A stretch of DNA of 64,000 nt from Amphibalanus amphitrite (GCF_019059575.1 NW_024882327.1:248001-312000), one strand, 5' to 3'. Shown: positions 11,501-21,605, counted from the stretch's first letter. The notes: generated by a model from the sequence alone, not told the origin. Made by a program: numbers and translations.

Positions 11501-13289
11501 TCACGTAGTCCGGGCCCTGGAGCAGCTCGTTGTTCAATGAAGCACCTTGATATTCCGCGCTGCAGTCATAAACTACACGTATCTTGTCCTTTCTCGGATG
11601 AACGACAGCGTGATGGGGAACGTACCAGGTCTTTCCCTCTTTGACGTCGTCGTCGTCTGGGACACATTCAGTGTATCCTGCTGCGAGCGACTCGTTCATG
11701 GAGTTCTCGTAGGCGTCCTTCAGACCAGGATCTTGGGCAAACCTTCTCTTCAGACTGTGTAGACGTTTTATGGCCAGGTACCTGTTGTCTGGAAATGTCA
11801 CTTCTGGATCCTTCAGAGGCAGTGGTCCCTCAACATGACCATCCTCCCGCTGGTGGAACTGTTCCTTCATCACCTTCTGGAACTTCCGGTCGTCCTGAGA
11901 GACCTTCTTGTGAGCGCCTTCATCCAGAAAGTCCGCTTCCAGCATGCGTGCCACTTGCATCGGGCTCACTTCCTGCACACGCGTCTTGAACGCAAAGTGG
12001 CATACCGACACTTCATCTGGCCCTACGCGCGCACAGTGACACGTCGAAGTGATGTTGGGCCCGTGCGTAATACCCACGATGGTCCACCCCAGCTCCGTTC
12101 TCATTGCCCAGGGATCGTCACTGTCAACTGAAACCACCTCTTTCGGCTTCAATGCGCGTGCGCAGTTCACACCTATGAGCAGGCCAATTTCAGCTTCAGG
12201 GAAGTATGGGGGCAGTTCTTCCTCCAGATGAGCCAGATGCCTCCAGTTTCGAGCTGTTTCTCGCTTCGGTATCAGCCACCTTTCTGCCGGTATCTCATCA
12301 CGAGAATACGTCGCAGGTAGCATGATACGGTCCGGTGCATTCAGTCCCTGAACTGACAGGTTTGTCACTCTCTTGGTCACAACTCTGGTCTTGCCCGCTA
12401 TGGTGCTGAGCTGAAGAGTCACGTCTTCTCCTTGTCCAGAGACCTGTCTGAGCGTTGATTCTTGAATGAAACAGGCATCCGATTGAGGATCTAGCACAGC
12501 ATAGACTGTCAGCTGTTGTGACGGTTCCAGCTCGTTGCGCAGAATGACCGGCACGATCATGGTGTGAGAGCATGGTGGCACGAACGAGGCGTTGCGTTCA
12601 GCTCCTTCACCTTCAACCGCAACCTTCAGGGACGTAGCTTGGGTCTGAGTACACCTGTTCGTGTGTGACTTGTATTGTCTTCTGTTGTCACCGACTGCTG
12701 CTGCCATCCTTTGTCCTGTCGACGCGCCTCGCGTTCCTGCCCTTGCGTCGTCATGGAGCAACGTCGGATGAGAGCGTCCACATCTGTCACAGCTTCGCCG
12801 ACTTCGGCAGTCTCTCCAGATGTGCCCTCTGCACAAACACCCTCTGCACAGCCCAAGTCGTGTTACAGCGTCATGTCGCTCGGACACTGACATGTTCTTG
12901 AATGTCTGGCAGGATTCTACAGGATGCAGTGCCGAACAGATCCTGCAGAGTCTGGCAGTTCTGTCTGTCTGTCGTGCATTATCTGACTCTTGACGTGGTG
13001 CTGATGTCCTCCCATCGGACGAAACGGACGAGAAGAACGTGCGCTCGTTCTCCTTCCTGCGTTGGCCAGCATTGGTCGTTCGTCTTGTTCCACCAGCTTC
13101 GTCGGACCTGTCCAATACCGGGCCGCACGCCACTCTTGCTTCCTTGCTGAGGAAGTCCGCGAACTCTGCAAACGACGGATAGCCGGGAGAACAACCTTCT
13201 TGTGGCTCGTACAACCTGACGTCAACCACGCGTCTCCACCTGTCGACGATGTATCGTGGCAGTTTTTTGAGGATCACGTTGTTCTCATC
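8532..13289 (-). CDS. pol: BEL/Pao Pol polyprotein (N-terminal part lies beyond the insertion)
   Basis: An open frame of about 1585 codons belonging to the element. The first few codons of the visible frame come from the nested transposon's terminal repeat, so the ATG there is not the native start; translation would come from gag upstream. Counting from the visible ATG at 13307: the end of the DUF1759 capsid-like region; Cys/His zinc knuckles about residues 118-190; aspartic protease with LDPQSD (Asp273), a DxxS variant seen in this clade; reverse transcriptase with YVDD at 701-704; RNase H with SDAS and WTDSQ; integrase with an H2C2 zinc region (HERTCHSG...CIKCRR) and catalytic Asp1282, Asp1344 and Glu1397; and a DUF5641 tail. 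No internal stop is present, so Pol itself looks intact. Its function is reverse transcription and integration of the element. Confidence 0.93.
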   Translation of the reverse strand, partial: DENNVILKKLPRYIVDRWRRVVDVRLYEPQEGCSPGYPSFAEFADFLSKEARVACGPVLDRSDEAGGTRRTTNAGQRRKENERTFFSSVSSDGRTSAPRQESDNARQTDRTARLCRICSALHPVESCQTFKNMSVSERHDAVTRLGLCRGCLCRGHIWRDCRSRRSCDRCGRSHPTLLHDDARAGTRGASTGQRMAAAVGDNRRQYKSHTNRCTQTQATSLKVAVEGEGAERNASFVPPCSHTMIVPVILRNELEPSQQLTVYAVLDPQSDACFIQESTLRQVSGQGEDVTLQLSTIAGKTRVVTKRVTNLSVQGLNAPDRIMLPATYSRDEIPAERWLIPKRETARNWRHLAHLEEELPPYFPEAEIGLLIGVNCARALKPKEVVSVDSDDPWAMRTELGWTIVGITHGPNITSTCHCARVGPDEVSVCHFAFKTRVQEVSPMQVARMLEADFLDEGAHKKVSQDDRKFQKVMKEQFHQREDGHVEGPLPLKDPEVTFPDNRYLAIKRLHSLKRRFAQDPGLKDAYENSMNESLAAGYTECVPDDDDVKEGKTWYVPHHAVVHPRKDKIRVVYDCSAEYQGASLNNELLQGPDYVNSLAGILVRFRKERVALSCDIKAMFNQVGVSKEHRNLLRFLWWEQGDTSREPAEFRVTTHLFGAVSSPACAMYALNMIAEKYEPTHGREASEFVRRNFYVDDGVTSVESSDAAIRLARDTVQLCAEGGFTLHKFVSNEPSVLKALSPGATGCDPSVEVGRQHSGQFEQALGIKWDTVEDTLSFHAVIPDKPMTRRGILSSVSSLYDPLGLVSPVILEGKRIIKQLCCDGYSWDEAVPEETVAHWLDWKRDVLLLSETPIPRCYKPGGGKMKLYELHHFSDASTVGYGQCSYLRMKDEHDLIATCLVMSKSKVTPKRSTTIPRLELMAAALSVRVGCFLQEELDITGIEHYYWTDSQVVLGYIHNETRRFHVFVANRVQQIRQHTTPDQWRYVQSDENPADLASRGLQAAAIKDCDLWWRGPKFLQAGELPNEAAHVELQDDDPEVKKKTVLTTRSKQVEGFPNMSDRLVVFSSWFRARRAIAICIRYGRRLLERVRQKRQSSDAELVPSLTESPVGAEEMKRAELVILKSVQQQVFGDEVATLTIPQPSTEVRVKKRSHLYRLDPFVADDGLLRVGGRLKRSGQPFDVVHPVILPKVHHVTRLVVAAYHERTCHSGRELTLSEIRMSGYWIVKGRSAVGRHIKNCIKCRRLRGTPCSQKMADLPSERVDEAEPFTHSGVDCFGPFFVRERRSEVKRWGILFTCLSSRAIHLETLNSMTADAFINAYRRFTCRRGKVRALYHDRGTNFIGGRGHLEAALSEMDHDNIRRTLLKDNCDWVQFNPITPKASHMGGAWERQIRTVRSALNSLLQDLGQQLDDELLRTLLTEAEAVANSRPLSCVSMNDTSVVEPITPDQLLTLKSKVVLPLPGKFCRPDIYGRQRWRRVQYLANQFWQRWRREFLPSLQERRKWNHPEPNVSQDDIVIVVDEDTPRNRWPLARVVDAHTGADGLVRSVRVRIGNSEYDRPVHKLILLVKSGDGDSATGSRCAE

Positions 13290-13750
13290 ATAGACCCCTT
13301 TAAACATGGACTGTGCACTGGCTTAGCCTAATCGACATTTGAGGCAAAATTTTACAAGCTTCTTAAATCACTTTAAATTGGTAGAATGGCCGCGAAAATT
13401 TATCTACAGATTCGTCTGGCCTTCATCTTTTGAATGAAAGTTCTATAATCATAAACAATTAAATATTTTTGGATAAAATTGATCTTTTGTAGACTCTGTT
13501 CTCTATCGCAACTGCAGGATTAAAATATGCAACCGAACGGAAGTGTCCCTTAAGACGACAAACGTGACGCGACATGCAGCGAAATTTTGGAAAATAAAAT
13601 CTATCACATGGTTGTTATGCACATCGAAGGACATCTCCGTCCATCTTGCTGTCCATCTGTCAGTTTTTGAAGTGGTTTGGTAAGTTTATTCATGTTTTAA
13701 TTGTTAACACTTCGCTGATATGTAGATTTAAGTAGGCATACATTTTTAAA

Positions 13751-14021
13751 ATGGCACGTAAATGTGCTGCTCTTAAGTGTAGATCTGGTTATAAACAGAA
13801 AAAGTCTGTTTTCAAATTCCCTGTGGAGAAAACCCGTCGTCAGAAGTGGATAGAGGTACTAAAGCCCCTGAAGCCAATATCTCTGGACTACAGTGGAGTG
13901 TGAGCTGCATTTCTCGACGGAGAGTTTTTGCGAGGAAGCACTAACAGCCAGAAGAACTGACCGAAAAAATCTGCGTTTGAGACCAGATGCAATTCCAAGC
14001 ATATATACGCTTCCCATCAAG
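13751..14021 (+). pseudogene. THAP zinc-finger exon of a P-type transposase (frameshifted)
   Basis: The ATG at 13751 opens 50 codons with the THAP pattern. Cys5 and Cys10 form the first pair, FKFP follows, then Trp33; the stop is TGA at 13901-13903. Directly after the stop, another frame continues with the second half of the fold (ELHF, the usual context of the final His). The Cys codon that should precede it is the one damaged, which fits a one-base deletion near 13900. That frame runs to a splice-donor-like GTAAGT at about 14024. THAP domains bind the transposon ends and sit at the N terminus of P transposases. This copy cannot make a full domain. The family call is secure; the exon-end position is inferred. 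Confidence 0.8.
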
Positions 14022-14173
14022 TAAGTGCCTGACTATATATTTTTTTATGTGAGAAACTACCATTTCGTCAAAATATGTAAAGTAATCGTAACGAACTTCT
14101 CCAAGCCGTCCAGAGGACTCCGCCTCCCCGCGGTGGACGGTGGGGGGAAGGCCAGCCATGGCCGACCCCAGGC

Positions 14174-15690
14174 ATGTGCGGCCCGCAAGCCGCACAAGCA
14201 AACCAAATGGAGTCCGAACTGCCCCCGACGTGCGGGATGCCGTGGTGCTGGTGCCCTGCGGCCCCGCCGTCTCGCAGCCGTTCCGGTGGTGTCGGGGGAC
14301 TGGCAGCCCCCTGGTGCCGTCGTCACCCACCTACCAGACCACCATCATCTACACATCTCCGCGGGTTCGGGCGCGCCGTGTGGCACCGGCGTGGCCCGGC
14401 CCGCGTAGAAGTGAGGCCGGACACCCCCGTCGTGAGGCCCGACGGCGGGGGTCTGCGAGACCGTGGCCCGAGGGTGCCCCGGGGCGGCAACAGCCGGCGC
14501 GCCAAGAACCGGAGATACCGCCACAACTGCCAAGTCCGAAGCCGCCTGCTGTTGGTCAGCTGGAACGCGGAGGGAGTCCTCAACAAGACCGGAGAGCTCA
14601 GCCGCTGGCTGTCGGACATGAAGGTGGACGTGGTGGCACTTCAAGAGGCCCAGTTGGCGGGCGGAGCGCTGGCAGTGCCGGGATACCAGACGGCCGCGGT
14701 AACGCGGAGGGCCCGTGGCAGGCGAGGTGAGGGGTCGTTCCGAGGAGGAGACGTCGTTATCCTCGTCAGGAACGGCCTCAACTTCCAGACCATCCGGGAG
14801 TCGCCTCTCCAGCCGCAGGACGACACTACCGAGTGGTGCGCCATACGCGTCATCTTGAGCGCACCAAGACCAACCACCCAACTCAGACACCATCTCGACA
14901 TCTACAACGTCTACCGCCCGCCCATCAGGACGTCCGCGACTGACGAGCGGGTGGACTTCTTCTCACTGGAGGCCTTCCCGACCCTGGGCAACGTCATCAT
15001 CATGGGGAGACGTTAACGGTCACCACCCCGCCTGGGATGTTCATTGTTATAACCCAGACGAGGTCGGCCGACGCGTCTATGACTGGGTCAGCGAGAAGGA
15101 CTGGCAGGTCCTCAACACCGGCGCATCGACAAGGAGCGGCTACGGAGAGGAGGCGCAGCACAGCACCCCGGACGTCGCGCTGGCACACAGCAACCTGGCG
15201 CGGCGCTGCACGTGGCAAGCCGGAACAGACCTAGGCAGCGATCATCTGCCTCAGGTCATCACGGCTGCTATCTCCGGCTCTCGCCCTCGCCGAATCAGGA
15301 AAGAGCGCTGGGCCTTCCACAAGGCCGACTGGGCTGGCTTTGCCGCTGCCTGTGAGGTGGCGGCTGGTGCCATGTCCGGGGAGGACTCTGTGGAGCGGCT
15401 CGCCACGGCCTTCAGCGGTGCCATCAGCGGAGCGAGCGGGAAATACATCCCGCGGGGCGCTCGCGCAGACCCGCAGCCGTGGGCTCTCGACGAGGAGCTG
15501 GTGCGAGCCGTGGCAGAGCGCCGGGCAGCGAGGACAGCCGTCCAGGTGGACCCGTCTCCGGAGAACCAGGCTCTCTGGAAGGAGAAAAAGCGGAGAGCTG
15601 CGGACGCTGAGGTGGAGGCCAGGCAGCGCTCGTTCCGCGAGTTCGCCTCGACAGAACTCAACCGACCGGCGGCACTCGGACATCCGGCTC
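14174..15690 (+). pseudogene. LINE (non-LTR retrotransposon) endonuclease ORF, frameshifted and lacking RT
   Basis: An AP-type endonuclease region. The first frame (to TAA at 15014) has a basic N-terminal stretch, then SWNAEGVLNK, LQEAQL (catalytic Glu), IYNVYRPP and VIIMG. It breaks in a run of four G at about 15004-15007. One extra G fits, because another frame resumes with the expected acidic GDxN-type motif and continues through GSDHLP to about 15690. An Arg/Glu-rich linker follows, and then coding similarity stops before any reverse transcriptase. Loss of the 3' half is unusual for a LINE copy, which normally lose 5' sequence, so a later deletion or capture by the P-type element is likely. 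The left boundary near 14095 was not resolved and I found no clear target duplication. Confidence 0.75.
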
Positions 15691-16059
15691 CAGCCATCTG
15701 CCACTTGTCTCAAAATCACTGAGGACATATGCTCCATCTTCAGGTCCCTGAGAGTTGAGGCTAAAACCCGCGCCATTTTGTTTGGGTGCACAAACCCCAG
15801 GAGAGTGTTTAAGGAGATATCGCTGAACCTCTTGGAAGAAAAAAAAGGCTCCCAGCTGGAGTGCGCGGCTGGTCACAAACTCAGCAAACTCATCTTGCCC
15901 ACCATGGCGGGGGCGCTGTTCAACGCTTGCATCTCCAATCATGCCAAGGACCTGAACAGCCTAGCACACGCCGAAAAGAGGCCAAAGCAAGCACAGGGAC
16001 GCGCTGGTCGAAGAAACTCGGATTCCGACAAGATCCGAAAGCTGACTGGATCGAAATGA
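15691..16059 (+). pseudogene. C-terminal ORF segment inside the P-type element, function unassigned
   Basis: An open frame ending TGA at 16057-16059 continues from the region after the LINE remnant. It contains ITEDICSIFRSLRVEAKTRA and a Lys/Arg-rich tail ending LTGSK. Its position before the right terminal repeat and on the same strand as the THAP exon suggests the transposase C terminus, but I cannot match it to a domain by eye. The alternative is unrelated sequence brought in with the LINE piece. Confidence 0.4.
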
Positions 16060-16477
16060 GTGAACATTTGAACGCCTACGTTCTCCGGTACCTGATCTCA
16101 GGTTCTCAGGTACATTCAGACTTCGGGTCAGAGTTGGGTGGGAAACTACTGAGAGAAGTAAATAGGAAGGCATGCATGTGTATTTTTGCACAATACAAAA
16201 TAAACTACTCGCAGCATTATTTGATAGTTTTCGTTTGAAAGGTGGGGTGTTTAACTAAGCGTCAAGTTTCGAGGAAAACGCAACTTTATGCGGGAGTCGA
16301 TCCCCGATCATTAAAGTGCAGGGGTCGCCCCCCTCGCCCTGACCTCTCCGTTGGCCATGTCCCTTAGAATAAGTTAGTTGCGTTTCTTTTAAAGCTATTG
16401 TGATTATGAAATATCTAAAGCGCAACAAAAAGCACCGAATCGAATGTAATGCTAGATTCATTGTTTACATAGGAGGC
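16060..16477. other. 3' untranslated part of the P-type element
   Basis: Non-coding, ending at the right terminal inverted repeat. An AATAAA lies near 16198. Nothing else was recognised. Confidence 0.5.
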
Positions 16478-16541
16478 AAAATTTTGCCTCAAATGTCGAT
16501 TAGGCTAAGCCAGTGCACAGTCCATGTTTAAAGGGGTCTAT

Positions 16542-17903
16542 GTTCTCATCCACTGAGTCCAGTGAGGCCAGTCCACTCACATGTCTTGATGCTGTCTTAC
16601 AGCTCTCGAGGTAGTCAGCTAGTTGTCTCAATGCTTTCCCGTCGCCGGGTCGAACTGCAGGCCACTCATGGATGCGCTTGCGGAAGGCATTGGCAGTTAT
16701 GAAGGTGTTACCGTACCTATCATGGAGTTTCTTCTTGGCATTGTCGTATGCATCTGTAGTATTCAGGTGCAGCAGGCTTTCAATCATCGATCTGGCTTCT
16801 CCTCTTGTGTATCTGGACAGAAAGTGTAGACGCTCCTGCGGGCAGGCTGTCCTGTTCTCGATGTATGTTTCAAAGCTGTTCATCCACAGATGGTACCTCT
16901 CCTCTTCTCCAGAAAACACATCTGGCTCGATAGCTGGTAGACGGGCGCGCTTGCTCTGCTCCACCAGCAGCTCGGAGAGACCTTTCAACACATTTGTTGT
17001 GTTGTCGTCTTGATCTTGTTGGTCATGATCGGGAGGCTGGCCGCGTGGCTGAAAACTTGGTGCCTCCACATTCAAGCTACCTCCAGCAGGTCCAGTCGCT
17101 GCTGCTGCGTGCGACTCACTGGGAGGCATGCCAGGTGAGGTTAACATCGGTCTTGCTCCACTTGAGGGTCTCTGTTCATTACCCTCCTGAGACAGCATCC
17201 TCTGTTCTTCCAACACTGCTTGCTGTGCTTGTGGTTCATTTGGTGGGCCGTCTTCTGCAGCGCTGTCATCCAGTTCTCTTTCAAACCTTTCCTCCACGAC
17301 TTCCTCTTGCATTTCTTGAACGGCCATCTGAGTCTCCAGCTCCAATGATTCCTGTTTCCACTCGAGCTCTTGGCGCTGTCTATCCAGATCCTGTTTTCTG
17401 TTCAACATCTTCAGCTTTGCTTGAATCTCGGCCTTGTTGTGTTCCGCCTGGATGCGCATCAGCTGGAGACCAGACTTGACTGACTTAGAGGAACCAGATT
17501 TTGTTGACACACCAGCGCGTGAGAGTGGTTTGACACTTGTTTTCTTCAGTGTGCTCTGGTACTCTTCAAGAGCAGTCTTAATCTGGTTCACAGTCTCCAT
17601 GGTTTTCTTATGTGTCTCAGTGTGTCTCTGAAAGTCTTCTGGGGAGAGAAGATGCTGAAGATCTTGTTCCACCTGTCCCAGAGAAATGTAGGTGTGAATC
17701 TACTTAGCAACATCTTCTTCCATGATGCCCGGGAGTATCTCGACTGAAGTATCATCATGCCGCACAAGCTGCGAGCCGAGCTTCATCAGGTCCTGCAGCT
17801 CCCGTTTGAACGCCTTTGTTTTCAAGCTGGTCTGGTACTCTCTCCCAGCTTCAGTTGGAGTGATGGTCCTGCCTGACATCGACTTGTTGCCTGACATGTC
17901 CAT
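16542..17903 (-). pseudogene. gag: BEL/Pao Gag region with an in-frame TAG stop
   Basis: Minus-strand frame from a plausible ATG at 17903 (or 17897). The earlier in-frame ATG at 18011 would add a hydrophobic leader not expected of Gag. After about 67 codons the frame meets TAG (plus coordinates 17700-17702) and continues in the same frame with no further stop to the P-type insertion at 16541. Past the TAG: a Lys/Glu/Gln-rich coiled coil (about 17500-17270), a Pro/Gln/Gly-rich linker, then the DUF1759 capsid-like region (FSGEEERYHLWMNSFETYIE, RYTRGEA, LHDRYGN). BEL elements normally make one continuous Gag-Pol, so the TAG is either a disabling mutation or a readthrough site. The reading frame was not restored here. 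Confidence 0.85.
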
Positions 17904-18165
17904 CTTCTGACTCCGGCACAGGAAGCCTCCGACAGAAAAGAGTGAGAGAGATAACAACAAAGCTGCACTACTTGTAAGACCAGATGACATGAAGTTGTCG
18001 AGGTTTGTCAACTGTAGGAAATTAGGACATTCTATAATACAGGATATCTCAGTTAATATTGTTAGTCTCCTTGAAGAAAGAGCATATCAGTAGGGTCTAT
18101 ACTGTCCCGTGAAAAACCTCAGAAACTTATCTACTGTGGCCAATCGTCCTAATGGAATTTTCTAC

Positions 18166-18850
18166 TGATCTGGCCACCGGTTTTTACTACAAAGTGTTAG
18201 TCGGTCAGTATGTATTGGGATCATTCAGTAGTGACACCTTGCAGCGATCAGTGTGGACCGTGATGACCGTAGAAAACTGTGAAAACACATACAAAAGACA
18301 ATTAACTCAATGCAGCTTACGATTCGCCCAAGGTCACTGGGGGGAACAGCCACAACAACACGTGAACTGCACATACCCAATAAACTGACAATTTAACAAC
18401 GAAAATTATTTCTTAATCAGTCCGCAAGAGACAATTTCAGATAGGTAGCCAGCTGGCACTGTGAGACAAACGAATATGCATTTATGACAGAGCGAATAAG
18501 CATTACACGGTTTGTGTCAGTGTATGGCTACTCACTTCGTCCGGGACGATAGGCGACTTTAGTACAAATGTCAGTGACTCAGTATGGTGATACAGCCAAC
18601 TGCACCGTCAGTATAGCCGGCAATAATATTTCGGCTTCAGTATCGGTCCAAGTGGCAATCACTGTTCAGCAAACCGTACTTCACTGCGCCCCGATCAGGA
18701 CAGCTCTGATGCCGTTCAACATGCGTCACATATCATTACAAATCGTCTGGGGCGGTCACCTGAAAATAGCAAATGCAGTCGTTTAGACAAAGCAGCCCTC
18801 ACTCAGGCTCTTGCATAACAAAACCTAAACAACCCGTAACGGCGGGAACA
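18166..18850 (-). repeat. BEL 5' LTR
   Basis: 685 bp, the 5' LTR of the minus-strand element, identical by eye to 7526-8210. CCCTG at 18851-18855 completes the target duplication. Confidence 0.95.
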
Positions 18851-18855
18851 CCCTG

Positions 18856-20410
18856 GGCTCATTTTTCCGTCGCAAGTAGCACCGGCCTCCCGGAGCCATC
18901 TGCTGTCCAACCGCCCAGCCTCCAGTTCCCGGGTGTGTGGATGGGCACTATTGACGTCGCCAAATAAAGTTTTGCGTATAAGTGAACATAATGCAAAATA
19001 ATCTTGCGTAGTATTCACTTTCAATATATATACCTATTACTGGCCTAGGTAATCCCAAAGACAAAACATACCTACCTACAGAGGTGAATAAAACTCAAAA
19101 GCTGTCACCTACGCGATGTCTAGCTGTCACGATTTTTTTACAAGTCATCTTGAAACAGTAGGTACCATATTTTTACATTTTCTCATCACCTTTGAAGGCA
19201 TAACAAAATTGAAAGTGAGGCTAGAATGTTAGAAAGAAACTGACCTTTCAAATTTCGGCCTCTGGGCATTACAACGCATCAACACATTTCAGTGGCACAA
19301 CAACAATAAATAAATCACTATCATCCAACTTACCTATAGGTCTGATCGACTTCCTAGCTCGTCCTGGCTTCCTGATCCAGTTCAATCAGAACTCACGAAA
19401 GGATTGTCACTGATTCACTTGCCTTTGCTGCAGTAGTCAGAACCAATTATCGACGCTCCTACCAAGTTTCTGGGACCGATGGTCATGGACCTCGCCCCAG
19501 TTGTGGCCCAGATGTGACGTCCCCCGTCCCAGTCGCCCGGTCCTCCCCTACTCCAGCGGCGGCCAAGGCCGCGCCGGTCCCCGCCACCGCTCAACCGGCG
19601 ACGAGCGGGGACGAGCTGTCGCGCTGTCGCCGTTTTTCCTGCGTTGTCTATGGCGCTTCACAACGCACCGGCTGTCGCACCGGCGGGATTTTTCAGCCCC
19701 AGCTGTCTACAAAGAGATGACGCCGTTAAATTTTTGTGCCGTGGTCCGTAGTGGCCCTCTATGGGAAGACAGCTCTGATTTTAGCGGAAACGGCCTAGTT
19801 ATCAATTTTAGATGCATCAACTGAAATGCTCGAATCTGTCTTTTTATTCCTATGGCTGTCACCTACGCACGCAGGCGAGTAGCAGGTTTTTTTCACCTCT
19901 GCCTACCTATCTAATGTCTAATAGTCATGCACCAAATCGGCACCCTCAAATAGGGAATGGTAAGGTTCGCCGGTCCACTTGGATAGAAACCGGCTATGTA
20001 TCGCAAAACCAGCGCTGCCATCTCCTTCTTTACCTATAGGCTCCAGTTACTGGCACACGATAGAAAGGAAAGCCAGTGGGTTACAGCTGAGCCAGTGAGG
20101 TTCGTACATTTCCCGCCAGCCGTCGCCACCGTCCGGCGCCACTCGGTGTGGACCATTGGTCGGGCCACACCTGGCGCCATCTACGGCCCGACGTCAGAGC
20201 CACGGTCGACGGCAGACGAGAGTTCTTATTCCGGTCTTAGTCATGCTTCACATGTGTGATAGTGATTTACTAATTCTCTAACTCAAATAGCGCAAAAAAA
20301 CTGCAAAGAAGGTCATGCTTATTTTCTTAGGACAAACAGCAAGTTGCGTTGGGAAGAGATACAGCTATTTTATATTTTGAATTGAAAATTAGAAAAAAGA
20401 ACAAGATACA
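18856..20410. other. Unrecognised non-coding DNA
   Basis: Right flank of the BEL element. An AATAAA occurs near 18963. A GC-rich patch lies at about 19500-19690 and another at 20110-20220. The motif AGGTTTTTTTCACCTCTGCCTACC near 19880 weakly echoes 19070-19100. No gene is supported. Confidence 0.55.
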
Positions 20411-21605
20411 TTAACCCGCGCCCGGCTGGGGGTCCTGGATTTCCACGCCCTGCTGGGGGGGGGTGTTTGAACACCCCCCCTTCTAACTCGGCTCCTGGGC
20501 CACGTAGCGATACGCGGAAGGCGGCGTTCGAAAGAGCGTCAAAAATAATGAGGAAATCACTTCGGTCAATTTTTTGGTCAGGTCAAAGGTCAGGTCACCA
20601 GAGGTCATTGAAGGCAAAATTTCGCCGATTTCCAGGTCGAATGTCGACAATTTCCAAGAAGCCAACGCATAACTCGGGAACCAATAGAGCTACAGCGCCG
20701 CGGAAAAGCGCATTCGATAGCCCTATTAACGCCCTTTCTGAGTAATTTTCTCAGATTTGACCTAGCTTCAACGGTTTTGCCTGCAGGGGGCAAAAACTGC
20801 AAAAATAGCCGATTTTTTCGGAAACAGTTTTTCTGCAATAACTTTTGACCCAAGCCTTGTACGAGCTTACTTTTACCGGCATCGTGTTCCTCTCGTCAAG
20901 ACGCATCGAATGAACTATAACTTGACCTTGAAAGGTCAACTTGAAAATTTGACCTCAGGTCAAGGTCATGACCTGACCGGAAAGGGTCATGTTGCATATC
21001 AGTCGATCCGTATCGTCGAGCTGAACACATCTAAGGCATTTTCATCGCTCTAGCATGCCTCTATCAAAAGTTATTTGCGAAAAACTGTTAGATACCATTC
21101 GTGACCTAAGATGACCTCAGGGCATAAACAAGCGGGTCACGGACACCATTTTCATGTTCAGTGTGTCTAAACCACTTGTAATTCAGTGTTTGGGAGTGTT
21201 TATAATGTCTTTCGTCCAAAAGAGGCGCATTTCAATATTCTCCCATTGACTTATAATGGGGAGGTCGCAAAATTGACCTGACCTTAGGTCATCGATATCA
21301 AAATTCTGAGATATACATTTTGTACATGCTATTGCTCTTAGCAATCGCTGAAAGTTTCAAAGCGATCGGTCACTCGGTGTAGCTATGACAGACATTGAAA
21401 CTTTTTATGAGGTGAGGTCACTTCAAGTGACCTGGTGACCTGACCTTGAATGACCTTGGTCTGAAATTTTCACAACATGTGTAGAATTGATGTATGATAA
21501 GGTGTACCAAAAACGGCGGCGCTCCGCGCCGCCGTTTTTGAGATATTCGCGAAAAGCCACAAGGGGGGGTGTTCAAACACCCCCCCCCAGCAGGGCGCGG
21601 GTTAA
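20411..21605 (+). mobile_element. TTAA foldback element, copy 4
   Basis: Starts TTAACCCGCGCCC and ends AGGGCGCGGGTTAA. The long left end repeats the CCCNGCTGGGGG motif twice. The loops TGTTTGAACA (left) and TGTTCAAACA (right) sit between G and C runs and are reverse complements. The interior has GACGCATCGAATGAACTATA near 20900, AGGTCAAGGTCATGACCTGA near 20958, CCATTGACTTATAATGGGG at about 21243-21261, GTGACCTGGTGACCTGACC near 21428 and the palindrome GGCGGCGCTCCGCGCCGCC near 21515-21533. Confidence 0.87.

Larger units (their letters stand above)
13290..16541 (+). mobile_element. P-type (THAP) DNA transposon nested in BEL gag-pol
   Basis: Perfect 64-bp terminal inverted repeats (13290-13353 and 16478-16541) start ATAGACCCCTTTAAACATGG. 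The sequence GTTCTCATC flanks both ends (13281-13289 and 16542-16550). The maximal direct repeat is 9 bp and is compatible with the 8-bp duplication of P elements, because one flanking base is ambiguous with the terminus. The element interrupts the BEL frame within DUF1759. Inside is a THAP-domain exon (13751) typical of P-type transposases, then a LINE endonuclease ORF, then an unassigned ORF end. The element is therefore defective and was presumably mobilised in trans. Confidence 0.85.
7526..18850 (-). mobile_element. BEL/Pao LTR retrotransposon, split by a P-type transposon
   Basis: Two 685-bp LTRs (7526-8210 and 18166-18850) that I read as identical bound a minus-strand gag-pol. The 5-bp sequence CCCTG lies directly outside both ends (7521-7525, 18851-18855) and is the target duplication. 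The LTRs run TG...CA when read on the minus strand (TGTTCCCGCC...). Without the nested P-type insertion the element is about 8.06 kb. Identical LTRs imply a recent insertion. Domain order (Gag DUF1759, zinc knuckles, aspartic protease, RT, RNase H, integrase, DUF5641) is that of BEL/Pao. Two lesions are visible: an in-frame TAG in gag and the 3.25-kb insertion. Confidence 0.95.
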
